From NCBI GenBank assembly GCA_029379385.1, contig CM055605.1:1-64000 (forward strand): 64,000 nt of DNA, in the 5' to 3' direction. This document shows positions 26,085 through 38,156 of the stretch, piece by piece. The DNA comes from Quillaja saponaria (Eukaryota; Streptophyta; Magnoliopsida; Fabales; Quillajaceae). Below the pieces are notes generated by a model. That model did not search any database. It had not been told where the DNA came from and saw only the letters and a list, made by a program, of their open reading frames with translations. Every line of letters starts with the position of its first letter. Position 1 is the stretch's first letter. A program made the translations under genes and the position numbers.

Positions 26085-27900
26085 GGATAATCGATCCTAG
26101 TGAGATAATCGATTCTCGAAATTGACAACAAAATCGAATATCGAATTTGGCGGGATAATCGAATATCGAATTTGGAGGGATACTCGATTTTCAAATTTCG
26201 CGAGATACTCGATATTTCATATTTGGCGGGATACTCGATTATCATACTTGGCGGGATAATCGATTTTCAAATTTAATGCATGGGATTACAGTTTGCATGC
26301 ATGCATGGGATTCATTAGGGTTTGCATGCATGCATGCATGGGAATTAAGGTTTCAATGCATGGGAATATGACGAATGTGATGTGATGTGGTGAATGGAAA
26401 TATTAGAGTGAATATCATGAATTAGGTGAATCACACAAATGGAATGAACATAGTGAATGGGATGAACATAGTGAGTAGGATGAACATAGTGAGTAGGATG
26501 AACATAGTGAGTAGGTCACTTAAATGAATGGGGTAAATATATTAAATGGGGTGAATATAGTGAATATAGTGAACATACCAAACATAGTGAATATAGTGAA
26601 CATACCAAATATAGTGAATATATAGTAAATATAGTGAATGGGTTGAATAGAATCAATTACTACAATTTATTTTTTTTTGGTGGGATAATCGATTTTCAAA
26701 TTTAGCAAGATAGTCGATTTTCAAATTTCGCGAGATAATCGATTTTCAAAATTGCCAACAAAATCGAATATCGAATTTGGCCGAATAATCGATTTTCAAA
26801 TTTGGCCGGATAATCGATTTTCATATTTGGCCGGATAATCGATTTTCACATTTGGCCGGATAATCGATTTTCATATTTGGCCGGATAATCGATTTTCATA
26901 TTTGGCCGAATAATCGATTTTCATATTTGGCCGGATACTCGATTTTCATATTTATGCGATTATGGTTTGCATGCATGCATGGGAATGATTGGGGTTTGCA
27001 TGCATGGGAATTATTAGGGCTTGCATGGGAATGATTGGGGTTTGCATGCATGCATGGGAATTCTTAGGCCTTGCATGCATGCATGGGAATTATTAGGCCT
27101 TACATGCATGCATTGGAATTATTAGGCCTTGCATGCATGCATGCATGGGAATTCTCAGGCCTTGCATGCATGCATGGGAATTATTAGGCCTTGCATGCAT
27201 GCATGCATGGGAATTCTTAGGCCTTGCATGCATGGATGGGAATTCTTAGGCTTTGCATGCATGCATGGATGGGAATTCTTAGGCCTTGCATGCATGCATG
27301 GGAATTCTTAGGCCTTGCATGCATGCATGCATGGGAATTATTAGGCTTTGCATGCATGCATAGGAATTATTAGGCCTTGCATGCATGCATGCATGGGAAT
27401 TAGGGTTTGCATGCATGGGATTCATTAAGGTTTGCATGCATGCATGGGAATATGATGAATGTGATGTAGTGAATTGAAATATTAGAGTGAATATGATGAA
27501 TTAGGTGAGTGAACGGAAATATTACATGCCATGAATGGGATGACCTAATTGGATGGAATGACCTAATTGGATGGAATGACCTAATTGGATGGAATGACCT
27601 AATTGGATGGAATGACCTAATTGTATGGAATGACCTAATTGCATGGAATGACCTACTTGCATGGGATAACTTAATTGCATGAACATAGTGAATGGGATGA
27701 ACATAGTGAGTGGGATGAACATAGTGAGTGGGATGAACATAGTGAATGGGATGAACATAGTGAATGGGATGAACATAGTGAATGGGATGAATATAGTCAG
27801 TAGGATGAATATAGTGAGTGGGATGAATAAATATAGTGAGTGGGATGAATAAATATAGTGAGTGGGATGAATATAGTGAGTGGGATGGATGAATGGAAGT
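26085..27900 (+). repeat. ATCGAT, GGGAATTC and 18-bp arrays (copy C)
   Basis: Copy C counterpart of 15863-17690. Layout: ATCGAT first block, GTGAACATA stretch with ACATACC interruptions, 25-bp ATCGAT array (26670-26950), GGGAATTC/AGGCCT array (26950-27410), and 18-bp minisatellites (27533-27900). Confidence 0.87.
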
Positions 27901-27951
27901 AATGGGATGAATTTATTGCATGGGATTAGAGTGTAACTTTTGGCGGGAAAC

Positions 27952-30900
27952 AAACACTAACCATAATAATGTTCTTTTATTAGGGTTTGCATGCATGGGA
28001 TTCATTAGGGTTTGCATGCATGCATGGGATTCATTAGGGTTTTCATGCATGGGGTGAATGGGGTGAATAGGGTGAATATGGTGAATGAGATGAATATAGT
28101 GAGTGGGATGAATGAAATGAATATAGTGAATGGGATGAATTTATTGCATGGGATTAGGGTGTAACTTTTGCCGGGAAACAAACCCTAACAATAATATTAT
28201 TCTTTTCTAAGGGTTTCCATGCATCACATTAGGGTTCCAAGCATGGGATTATGGTTTCCATGCATGGGATTATGGTTTCCATGCATGGCTTTAGGGTTTG
28301 CATGCATGAGTTTACGCTTTATATTTTATAATATTGGATGAATTTATTGCATGGGTCTAGGGTGTAACTTTTGGCGGGAAACTATTATTCTTTTATTAGG
28401 GTTTACATGCATGGCTTTAGAGGTTGATGACAATATTGGAGTGAATGGCTTTAGGCTTTGCATTGCGTCAAACTAGGGTGTAACTTAGGGTAAACATTCA
28501 TGGGATTAGGGATTCCATTCATGGAATTAAGGTTGCATGCATGACATTAGGGTTTTCGTGCATAAGATTACGGTTTGCATGCATGCATAGGTTTAGGGTT
28601 GCTTGTTTGGGTTTAGGGTTGCATGCATGGATTTAAAGTTGCATGCTTGGGTTTAGAGTTGCATGCATGAGTTTACGGTTGCATGAATGGGTTTAGGGTT
28701 GCATGCATCAGTTTACGGTTGCATGAAAGGGTTTAGGGTTGCATGCATCAGTTTACGATTTGCATGCATTGCTTTAAGGTTTGCATGCATGGCTTTAGGG
28801 GTTGATGGAAATATTGGAGTCAATACGGTGAATGCAAATATGGGTGTGAATCTAATGAATGAGTTGAATTTATTACATGAGATTTTGATGCCATTTTTTG
28901 CGGCAAAATTATAAATTACAAATTTATAACATAGGATAAATTATTGGAAGGGACTAGGGTGTAACTTTCGGCGGGAAACTCTCCCTAACCATAATATTAC
29001 ATACATTCATGCATGGCTTTAGGGTTTCATGCATGCATGAGTTTAGCCTCCGCATGCATGTGGACATGGCTTTAGGGTTGCATGCATGCACGCCTTTAGG
29101 GTTTCATGCATGCATGAGTTTAGCCTTTGCATGCATGTGGACATGGCTTTAGGGTTGCATGCACGCACGCCTTTATAGTTGCATGCATGCATGAGTTTAG
29201 TCTTTGCATGCATGTGGACATGGCTTTAGGGTTGCATGCATGCATGCCTTTAAGGTTGCATCCATGGCTTTATGGTTACATGCATGCATGCATGGTTTTA
29301 GGGTATGCATGCATGCATGGTTTTATGGTATGCATGCATGCATGGCTTTAGGGTATGCATGCATGCATGGCTTTAGGGTTTGCATGCATGCATGGCTTTA
29401 GGGTTTGATGGAAATATTAGAGTGAATAGGGTGAATGACATGGATTAGAACATTGGAGTGAATAAGGTGAATGGCTTTAGGCTTTGCATGCATGGCTTTA
29501 TACATTTTCCTTGCATGCATGGGTTGAGTTTTGCATGCATGCATGGCTTTAAGGTTGCATGCATGCATGCCTTCATGGTTGCATGCATGCGTTTAGGCTT
29601 TGCATGCATGTATGACTTTAGGGTTTGCATGCAAGCATTCTTCACTTTAGGGTTTACATGCATGCATGGCTTGAGTTTTGCATGCATGCATGGCTTTAGG
29701 GTTGCATGCCTTCATGGTTGCATGCATGAGTTTCGGCTTTGCATGCATGAGTTTCGGCTTTGCATGCATGTATGACTTTAGGGTTTGCATGCAAGCATTC
29801 TTAACTTTAGGGTTTACATGCATGCATGGCTTTAGGGTTTCCATGCATGCATTATGCACTTTAGGGTTTACATGCATGCATCCATGCCTTTAGGGTTTTC
29901 GTTCATGCATGCATCCATGGCTTTAGGGTTTTCATGCATGCATCCATGGATGGAATTAGAGTTTGCATGCATGAATGGAATTAAGGTTTATATGCATGCA
30001 TGGATAACATTAGGGTTTGCATGCATGCATCCATGGCTTTAGGGTTTGCATGCTTGCATTCTTCACATTAGGGTTTGCATGCTTGCATTCTTCACCTTAG
30101 GGTTTGCATGCTTGCATTCTTCACTTTAGGGTTTACATGCATGCATGGATGGCATTAGGGGTTTCATGCATGCATCCATGGCTTTAGGTGTAACTTTTGG
30201 CGGCAAACTAACCCTAACTATAATATTATTCTTTTCTTAAGGTTTCCATGCATGGGGATTAGGGTTTATGGTTACATGCATGGGTTTAGGGTTGCATGCA
30301 TGACTTAAAGGTTTGCATGCATGGGTTTGGGGTTGCATGCATGACTTAAAGGTTTGCATGCATGACTTTCGGATTTGCATGCATGACTTTCGGATTTGCA
30401 TGCATGGCTTTAGGGTTTCCATGCATGGCTTTAGGGTTGCATGCATGACTTAAAGGTTTGCTTGCATCACTTTAGGGTTTGCATGCATGCATGCATGCAT
30501 GCATTTAGGGGTTGATGTAAATATTGGAGTGAACGGGGTGAATGCAAATATTGGTGTGAATCGAATGAATGAGTTTAATTTATTGCATGGGACTACGGTG
30601 TAACTTTTGGCGGGAAACCATCCCTAACCATAATATTACATGCATTCATGCATGGTTTTAGGGTTTGCATGCATGTATTCTTGGCTTTAGGCTTTGCATG
30701 CATGCATGTATTCTAGGCTTTAGGGTTTGAACGCATGCATGGCTTTAGGGTTGCATGCATGAGTTTAGGCTTTGCATTTATGCATGTGGGCATGGCTTTC
30801 GGGTTGCATGCATGGCTTTATGGTTGCATGCATGCATGTGGGTATGGCTTTATGGTTGCATGCATGCATGTGGGTATGGCTTTAAGGTTGCATGCTTGCA

Positions 30901-31308
30901 TATGGGTATAGCTTTAAGGTTGCATGCATGGCTCTATGGTTGTATGCATGCATGAGTTTAGACTTTGCATGCATCCATGCTTACATGCATGGCTTTAGGG
31001 TTGCATGCAAGCATTCTTCACTTTAGGGTTTGCATGCATGCATTCTTCACTTTAGGGTTTTCATGCATGCATTCTTCACTTTAGGGTTTTCATGCATGCA
31101 TCCGTGGCTTTAGGGTTTACATGCATGCATGGATGGAAGGAATTAAGGTTTACATGCATGCATGGTTAAGTTTTTGCATGCATACATGCATCCATGGTTT
31201 TAGGGTTTGCATGCATGCATGCATCCATGGCATTAGTGAATGGGTTGAATTTATTACATACCATTTAGGTGTAACTTTTGGCGGGAAACTAGGGTTTGCA
31301 TGCATGGG
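27952..31308 (+). repeat. GCATGC / TTTAGGG block spanning the C-D unit boundary
   Basis: This is a near-exact counterpart of 17741-21098. A one-base shortening of the TTTATATTTTTATAATATT stretch occurs near 28325. Confidence 0.88.
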
Positions 31309-32184
31309 ATTATGCCCAACATACCACCTTGCACCCATTATTTCATGTTTGTTTTGTTCCAATATATTTTTTTCCTTATTTTTTTTTCATACACTTCAAT
31401 CCCTTCTACACGACCATATAAAACTTGTATTCATTGACCACTCCTATAATTCACAAAAAAATCGCCAAAATCTACCCCGTGGCCATTTTTCTGCCATGCA
31501 AAACATTTAAATTTCGCTACTTTGTTTTTTTTTTCCCCAATTCCTTCTCTTCCACCCACAAAATATACACAGCAACATTTTAATCAATATGGGGTCACTC
31601 AATTGAATGGGGTGAATATAGAAAATATAGTAAATGGGGTCAATGTGATGAATGGGCTTAATGGGATGAATGGGGTGAATAGGGTGAATAGGGTGAATAT
31701 TGTAAATGGGGTGATTGGGGTCAATGTAAAAATTAGAGTGAACGGGTTGAATTTATTACATGGGATTTAGGTGTAACTTTTGGCGGGAAAATTATAAATT
31801 ACAAATTTAAAGCATAGGATAAATTTTTTGCATGGGACTAGGGTGTAACTTTCGGCGGGAAACTCTCCCTAACCCTAAAATTATTCTTTTCTTAAGGTTT
31901 ACATGCATTGGATTAGGGTTTGCATGCATGGTTTTAGGGTTTGCATGCATGCATGCATGGTTTTAGGGTTTGCATGGATGCATTCTTGGCTTTAGGGTTT
32001 GCATGCATGACTTTAAGGCTTTGCATGCATGCATGACTTTAGGGTTTGCATGCATGCATGCATTCTTCACTTTAGGGTTTACATGCATGCATGCATGGAT
32101 GGCATTAGGGTTTTCATGCATGCATCCATGGCTTTCGGGTTTACATGCATGCATGAATGGAATTAGGGTTTGCATGCATGCATG

Positions 32185-33000
32185 CCTTGTGTGAACAGTA
32201 ACCCCCCTTATGGGCCCAGGCCCAACCATGGTTTGACCGAGCCGGGATATGGTATGCCCGGGCCTTAGATGGGCCTTGTGTGAACAGTAACCCCCTTATG
32301 GGCCCAGGCCCAACAATGGTTTGACCGAGCCGGGATATGGTATGCCCGGGCCTTAGATGGGCCTTGTGTGAACAGTCACCCTTTTTTTATGGGCCCGGGC
32401 CCAACAATTGTTTTACCGGGCCGGGCTTGAGTATGCTCGGGCCGTGCTATGGTATGCCCGGGCCGTAGATGGGCCTTGGGTGAACAGTAACCCCCTTTAT
32501 GGGCCCGGGCCCAACAATAGTTTTATTGGGTCTGGCTCGGGTTTTACCGGGCCAGGCTATGGTATGCCCGGGCCTTAGATGGACCTTGTGTGAACAGTAA
32601 TTCCCTTTATGGGCCCAGGCCCAACAATGGTTAAACCATCGAGTAGGGTTTTCCCGGGCCTTAGATGGGCCTTGTGTGAACAGTTACCCCTTTATGGGCC
32701 GAAATCCAACAATGGTTTTACCGAGCCGGGATATGATATGCCCGGGCCTTAGATGGGCCTTGTGTGAATAGTAACTTCCTTTATGGGCCCAAGCCCAACA
32801 ACAATTTTATTGGGTCTGGCTCGGGTTTTACCGGGCCGGGCTATGGTATGCCCGGGCTTTAGATTGGCCTTGTGTGAACAGTAACCCCCTTTATGGGCCC
32901 AGGCCCAACAATGGTTTTACCGGGCTAGGCTTCGGTTTTACCAGGCCAGGCTATGCTTTACCCGAGCCTTAGATTGGCCTTGTGTGAACAGTAACCTCAC
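32185..33000 (+). repeat. GC-rich tandem array (copy D)
   Basis: Full-length version (816 bp), nearly identical to copy C. Confidence 0.87.
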
Positions 33001-34562
33001 TTCTAACCCCAAGACAAGATTTAACTTAGGCGTTAACTTAAGTATGAATAAACACCAGGTTGGCCAGAGCACACCAGTTAGGTGTAGCGAGAGACCGAGT
33101 AGGGTTCACCCATATCCTCAAAGGGCTCAGATTGGACTACAACCCCACCACTATAACCCAACTCCCAACTTTGGTAAAGATAGGGACGAGGTTGGCCAAA
33201 CACACAAGTTAGGTGTAGCATGGCACCAAATAATGTTCATCCAGACTCTCCAAGGCTTTACAACCTAACCCAGCTCCCAACTTCAGTGAAGACGAGGACA
33301 AGGTTGGCCCAAACACACTAATTAGGTGTAGAAAGGGACCGAATAGGGTTCACCTAGACTCTCCTAGGGCTTAGAAGCCAACCCAGCACCCAACAGCATT
33401 CAAGATGAGGACGAGGTTGGCCCAAACACACCAGTTAGGTGTAGCAAGGCATCGAGTAGGGTTCATCCACACTCTCCAAGGGTTAGAAGGCAACCCAGCA
33501 CCCAACTGGATCCAAGAAGGGGACGAGGTTACACTAAACACAACTTCAGTGAAGACGAGGACGAGGTTGGCCCATTCACACCAGTTAGGTGTAGCAGGAC
33601 CTCGACTAGGGTTACCCAGACTCTCCAAGGGTTTAGAAGCCAACCCAGCTCCCAACTTTAGCCAAGATGAGGACGAGGTTGGCCCATCCACACTAGTTAG
33701 GTGTAGCAGGACCTCGAGTAGGGTTCACACACACTCCCCAAGGGTTTAGAAGCCGACTCAGCTCCCAACTTAAGCCAAGATGGGGATGAGGTTGGCCCAT
33801 CCACACTAGTTAGTTGTAGCAGGCCCTCGAATACGGTTCACACACACTCCCCAAGTGTTTAGAAGCCGAACCAACTCCCAACTTAAGCCAAGATGAGGAC
33901 GAGGTTGGCCCATCCACACCAGTTAGGTGTAGCAGGCCCTCGAGTAGGGTTCACACACACTCCCCAAAGAGTTTAGAAGCCGTCTCAGCTCCCAACTTAA
34001 GCCAAGATGGGGACGAGGTTGGCCCATCCACACTAGTTAGGTGTAGCAGGCCCTCGAATACGGTTCACACACACTCCCCAAGTGTTTAGAAGCCGAACCA
34101 ACTCCCAACTTAAGCCAAGATGAGGACGAGGTTGGCCCATCCACACCAGTTAAGTGTAGCAGGCCCTCGAGTAGGGTTCACACACAATCCCCAAAGGGTT
34201 TAGAAGCCGACTCAGCTCCCAACTTAAGCCAAGATGGGGACGAGGTTGGCCCATCCACACCAGTTAGGTGTAGCAGGCCCTCGAGTAGGGTTCACACAAA
34301 CTCCCCAAGGGTTTAGAAGCCGACCCAGCTCCCAACTTAAGCCAAGATGAGGACGAGGTTGGCCCATCCAAACTAGTTAGGTGTAGCAGGCCCTCGAGTA
34401 GGGTTCACACACACTCCCCAAGGGTTTAGAAGCCGACTTAGCTCCCAACTTAAGCCAAGATGGGACTAGGTGGGCCCATACACACCAGTTAGGTGTAGCA
34501 GGCCCTCGAGTAGGGTTCACCCACCCTCTCCAAGTGTTTAGATCCCGCACACCACGATCACA
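33001..34562 (+). repeat. 113-bp tandem array (copy D)
   Basis: Essentially identical to copy C in subunit order and length. Confidence 0.9.
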
Positions 34563-34625
34563 CCTAACCCTAACCCTAACCCTAACCCTAACCTAACCCT
34601 AACCGTAACCCTAACCCTAACCCTA
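34563..34625 (-). repeat. Interstitial (TTAGGG)n-type tract (copy D)
   Basis: Identical in structure to copy C. Confidence 0.92.
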
Positions 34626-36300
34626 CAAGTCCAACAAAAATTTGCCTAAGTCCCCAAAAATGGTTGAAAAAATCCCAAAAAATCACAAAAAATTCAAAAA
34701 AAAATTGCAACACGTAAATTCAACCTTTCTAAACAACCCTAAATGCATGCAACCCTTCAAGTCTATTTTTCCAAAAAAAAAAAAAAAAAAAAAAAAAAAA
34801 CCAACCCTAGCTCTTAGCCAATTGTTAGGGAATTGTTAAGCAATTGTTAAGCACGTAAGGCCAATGGTTGGTCATCTCACAAAAAGGCCAACGTGGCAAC
34901 CCCAAAATGCATAGCACCCACTCCCGTCCATTCCTACCTATCCAAAACACATGAAAACTTAGAAAGTGTGATCTCACATCCATAAAATGACCAAAACTCG
35001 CACCACCAAACGTAGGGGCATTTCGGTCATTTCACCGAAAATCACAAAAAACAGTAATGGGATGACATGACCCAATTTCAACCGCTTAAAACAATTACAC
35101 AAACGCTCCAAACAGCGGCATCACCAAAAATTGGACCGCCGGTAGGCAAAGTGTCGAGAAACGAGCACAGGGGCAAATCGGTCATTTCACAAGATAGGGC
35201 AAAAGTCACCCAAAAGTGGTGGAAACCTAATTCTGAGCATGCGAAGCCAACCCTAGGGCCCTGGAGGGGTAAAAGGGTCATTGAGCGCGCCCAAAAAGGA
35301 TGCCTTGTTTTGTGGATGGGAGTAGTTTGTGTTTGAAACTTTGGAGATGCATAACTTTGTGCTCGGGTGTCCGAATCAGGCGTTTTTTTTTTTCATTGCG
35401 CATAACTTTTCAAGATCTACAACGGGTCAATCTGTGACAGATTGGGATTTTTTTCGACCCCGAAAATCATTTTTTTACCCCTCCAAATAGTATTTTTTTG
35501 CCTCAGTTGACTTTTTTTGGCACTTTGACCCCATTTTTCTCCAACCCGCCAGACCCCAATCAAAATTCAAAAAAAATGATTCATAGATGCCTTCCCAGAG
35601 ACCAATAATCTGGCACCCCCCTTGCCCTACTTCGAAAATTATTTTTTTTTTTGCCTACGGCCTACACATAATTTCATTATTTTATGTGATTTTTTTTTTC
35701 CCTTTTTTTTCCCCATTATTTTTTTCTCGTGCCCTTTCACTCCCTCTTGATCGCCAAACAAAAAGTGCATTCATTTACCTCACCCATAATTCTGGAAAAT
35801 TCCCCAAAATGTTCCCAGCGGGTGATTTTTATGCTCACCACACCACCTTGCACCCATTATTTTATGTGTCTTTTTTTCCCCAAAAATTTTTCTCTTATTT
35901 TTTTTTCATACACTTCAATCCCTTCTACATGACCATGTAACCCTTGTGTTCATTGACCGCTCCTATAATTCACAAAAAATCGCCAAAAACAGCCCCGTTG
36001 CCATTTTCTGGACGTGCAAAACCATCCAATTTTGCCCACCTTCTTTCTTTTCCCCAATTCCTTCTATTCCAGCCACACAATATACACACCAACATTCCAA
36101 TCAATATAAGGTCACTTAAATGAATGGGGTAAATATAGTGAATGGGATGAATATAGTGAATATAGTGAACATAGTGAATATAGTGAATATAGTGAACATA
36201 GTGAACATAGTGAATATAGTGAACATAGTGAATATAGTGAATGGGATGAATATAGTGAATGGGCTGAATAGGATCAATTACTACAATTTTTTTTTCTTTT

Positions 36301-38097
36301 TGGGATAATCGATCCTAGTGAGATAATCGATTCTCGAAATTGACAACAAAATCGAATATCGAATTTGGCGGGATAATCGAATATCGAATTTGGAGGGATA
36401 CTCGATTTTCAAATTTCGCGAGATACTCGATATTTCATATTTGGCGGGATACTCGATTATCATACTTGGCGGGATAATCGATTTTCAAATTTAATGCATG
36501 GGATTACAGTTTGCATGCATGCATGGGATTCATTAGGGTTTGCATGCATGCATGCATGGGAATTAAGGTTTCAATGCATGGGAATATGACGAATGTGATG
36601 TGATGTGGTGAATGGAAATATTAGAGTGAATATCATGAATTAGGTGAATCACACAAATGGAATGAACATAGTGAATGGGATGAACATAGTGAGTAGGATG
36701 AACATAGTGAGTAGGATGAACATAGTGAGTAGGTCACTTAAATGAATGGGGGTAAATATATTAAATGGGGTGAATATAGTGAATATAGTGAACATACCAA
36801 ACATAGTGAATATAGTGAACATACCAAATATAGTGAATATATAGTAAATATAGTGAATGGGTTGAATAGAATCAATTACTACAATTTATTTTTTTTGGTG
36901 GGATAATCGATTTTCAAATTTAGCAAGATAGTCGATTTTCAAATTTCGCGAGATAATCGATTTTCAAAATTGCCAACAAAATCGAATATCGAATTTGGCC
37001 GAATAATCGATTTTCAAATTTGGCCGGATAATCGATTTTCATATTTGGCCGGATAATCGATTTTCACATTTGGCCGGATAATCGATTTTCATATTTGGCC
37101 GGATAATCGATTTTCATATTTGGCCGAATAATCGATTTTCATATTTGGCCGGATACTCGATTTTCATATTTATGCGATTATGGTTTGCATGCATGCATGG
37201 GAATGATTGGGGTTTGCATGCATGCATGGGAATTCTTAGGCCTTGCATGCATGCATGGGAATTATTAGGCCTTACATGCATGCATTGGAATTATTAGGCC
37301 TTGCATGCATGCATGCATGGGAATTCTCAGGCCTTGCATGCATGCATGGGAATTATTAGGCCTTGCATGCATGCATGCATGGGAATTCTTAGGCCTTGCA
37401 TGCATGGATGGGAATTCTTAGGCTTTGCATGCATGCATGGATGGGAATTCTTAGGCCTTGCATGCATGCATGGGAATTCTTAGGCCTTGCATGCATGCAT
37501 GCATGGGAATTATTAGGCTTTGCATGCATGCATAGGAATTATTAGGCCTTGCATGCATGCATGCATGGGAATTAGGGTTTGCATGCATGGGATTCATTAA
37601 GGTTTGCATGCATGCATGGGAATATGATGAATGTGATGTAGTGAATTGAAATATTAGAGTGAATATGATGAATTAGGTGAGTGAACGGAAATATTACATG
37701 CCATGAATGGGATGACCTAATTATGGAATGACCTAATTGGATGGAATGACCTAATTGGATGGAATGACCTAATTGGATGGAATGACCTAATTGGATGGAA
37801 TGACCTAATTGTATGGAATGACCTAATTGCATGGAATGACCTACTTGCATGGGATAACTTAATTGCATGAACATAGTGAATGGGATGAACATAGTGAGTG
37901 GGATGAACATAGTGAGTGGGATGAACATAGTGAATGGGATGAACATAGTGAATGGGATGAACATAGTGAATGGGATGAAATAGTCAGTAGGATGAATATA
38001 GTCAGTAGGATGAATATAGTGAGTGGGATGAATAAATATAGTGAGTGGGATGAATAAATATAGTGAGTGGGATGAATATAGTGAGTGGGATGGATGA
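36301..38097 (+). repeat. ATCGAT, GGGAATTC and 18-bp arrays (copy D)
   Basis: Copy D counterpart, with a shorter GGGAATTC array and a changed unit series around 37975-38010 (GATGAAATAGTCAGTAGGATGAATATAGTCAGTAGG). Confidence 0.86.
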
Positions 38098-38156
38098 ATG
38101 GAAGTAATGGGATGAATTTATTGCATGGGATTAGAGTGTAACTTTTGGCGGGAAAC

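Larger units (their letters stand above)
19978..28978 (+). promoter_or_regulatory. Recurrent E2F-like motifs (TTTTGGCGGGAAA) across copy C
   Basis: GTGTAACTTTTGGCGGGAAA or a near variant begins at 19978, 20398, 21059, 21558, 21630, 27931, 28159, 28362 and 28959. The reverse complement, TTTCCCGCC, matches the E2F consensus TTTSSCGC. Exact TTTTGGCGGGAAA is at 20398, 21059, 21558, 27931 and 28362. TTTCGGCGGGAAA is at 21630 and 28959, and two sites are altered in the core (GGCGGC at 19978, GCCGGG at 28159). Most are followed by CTAACCCTAACCATAATATTA. The match is seen directly; binding is not shown, and the motif may simply be part of an old subrepeat. Confidence 0.55.
19207..29416 (+). repeat. 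Full satellite unit copy C (10,210 bp)
   Basis: This is a complete unit and serves as the reference copy. The distance to the next identical landmark at 29417 is 10,210 bp, and the telomere tracts of copies C and D are 10,212 bp apart. By eye, C and D differ mainly by single-base indels in homopolymers and by loss of a few short subunits, which implies recent duplication or ongoing homogenisation. No open frame has a complexity or length suggesting a gene. Confidence 0.93.
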
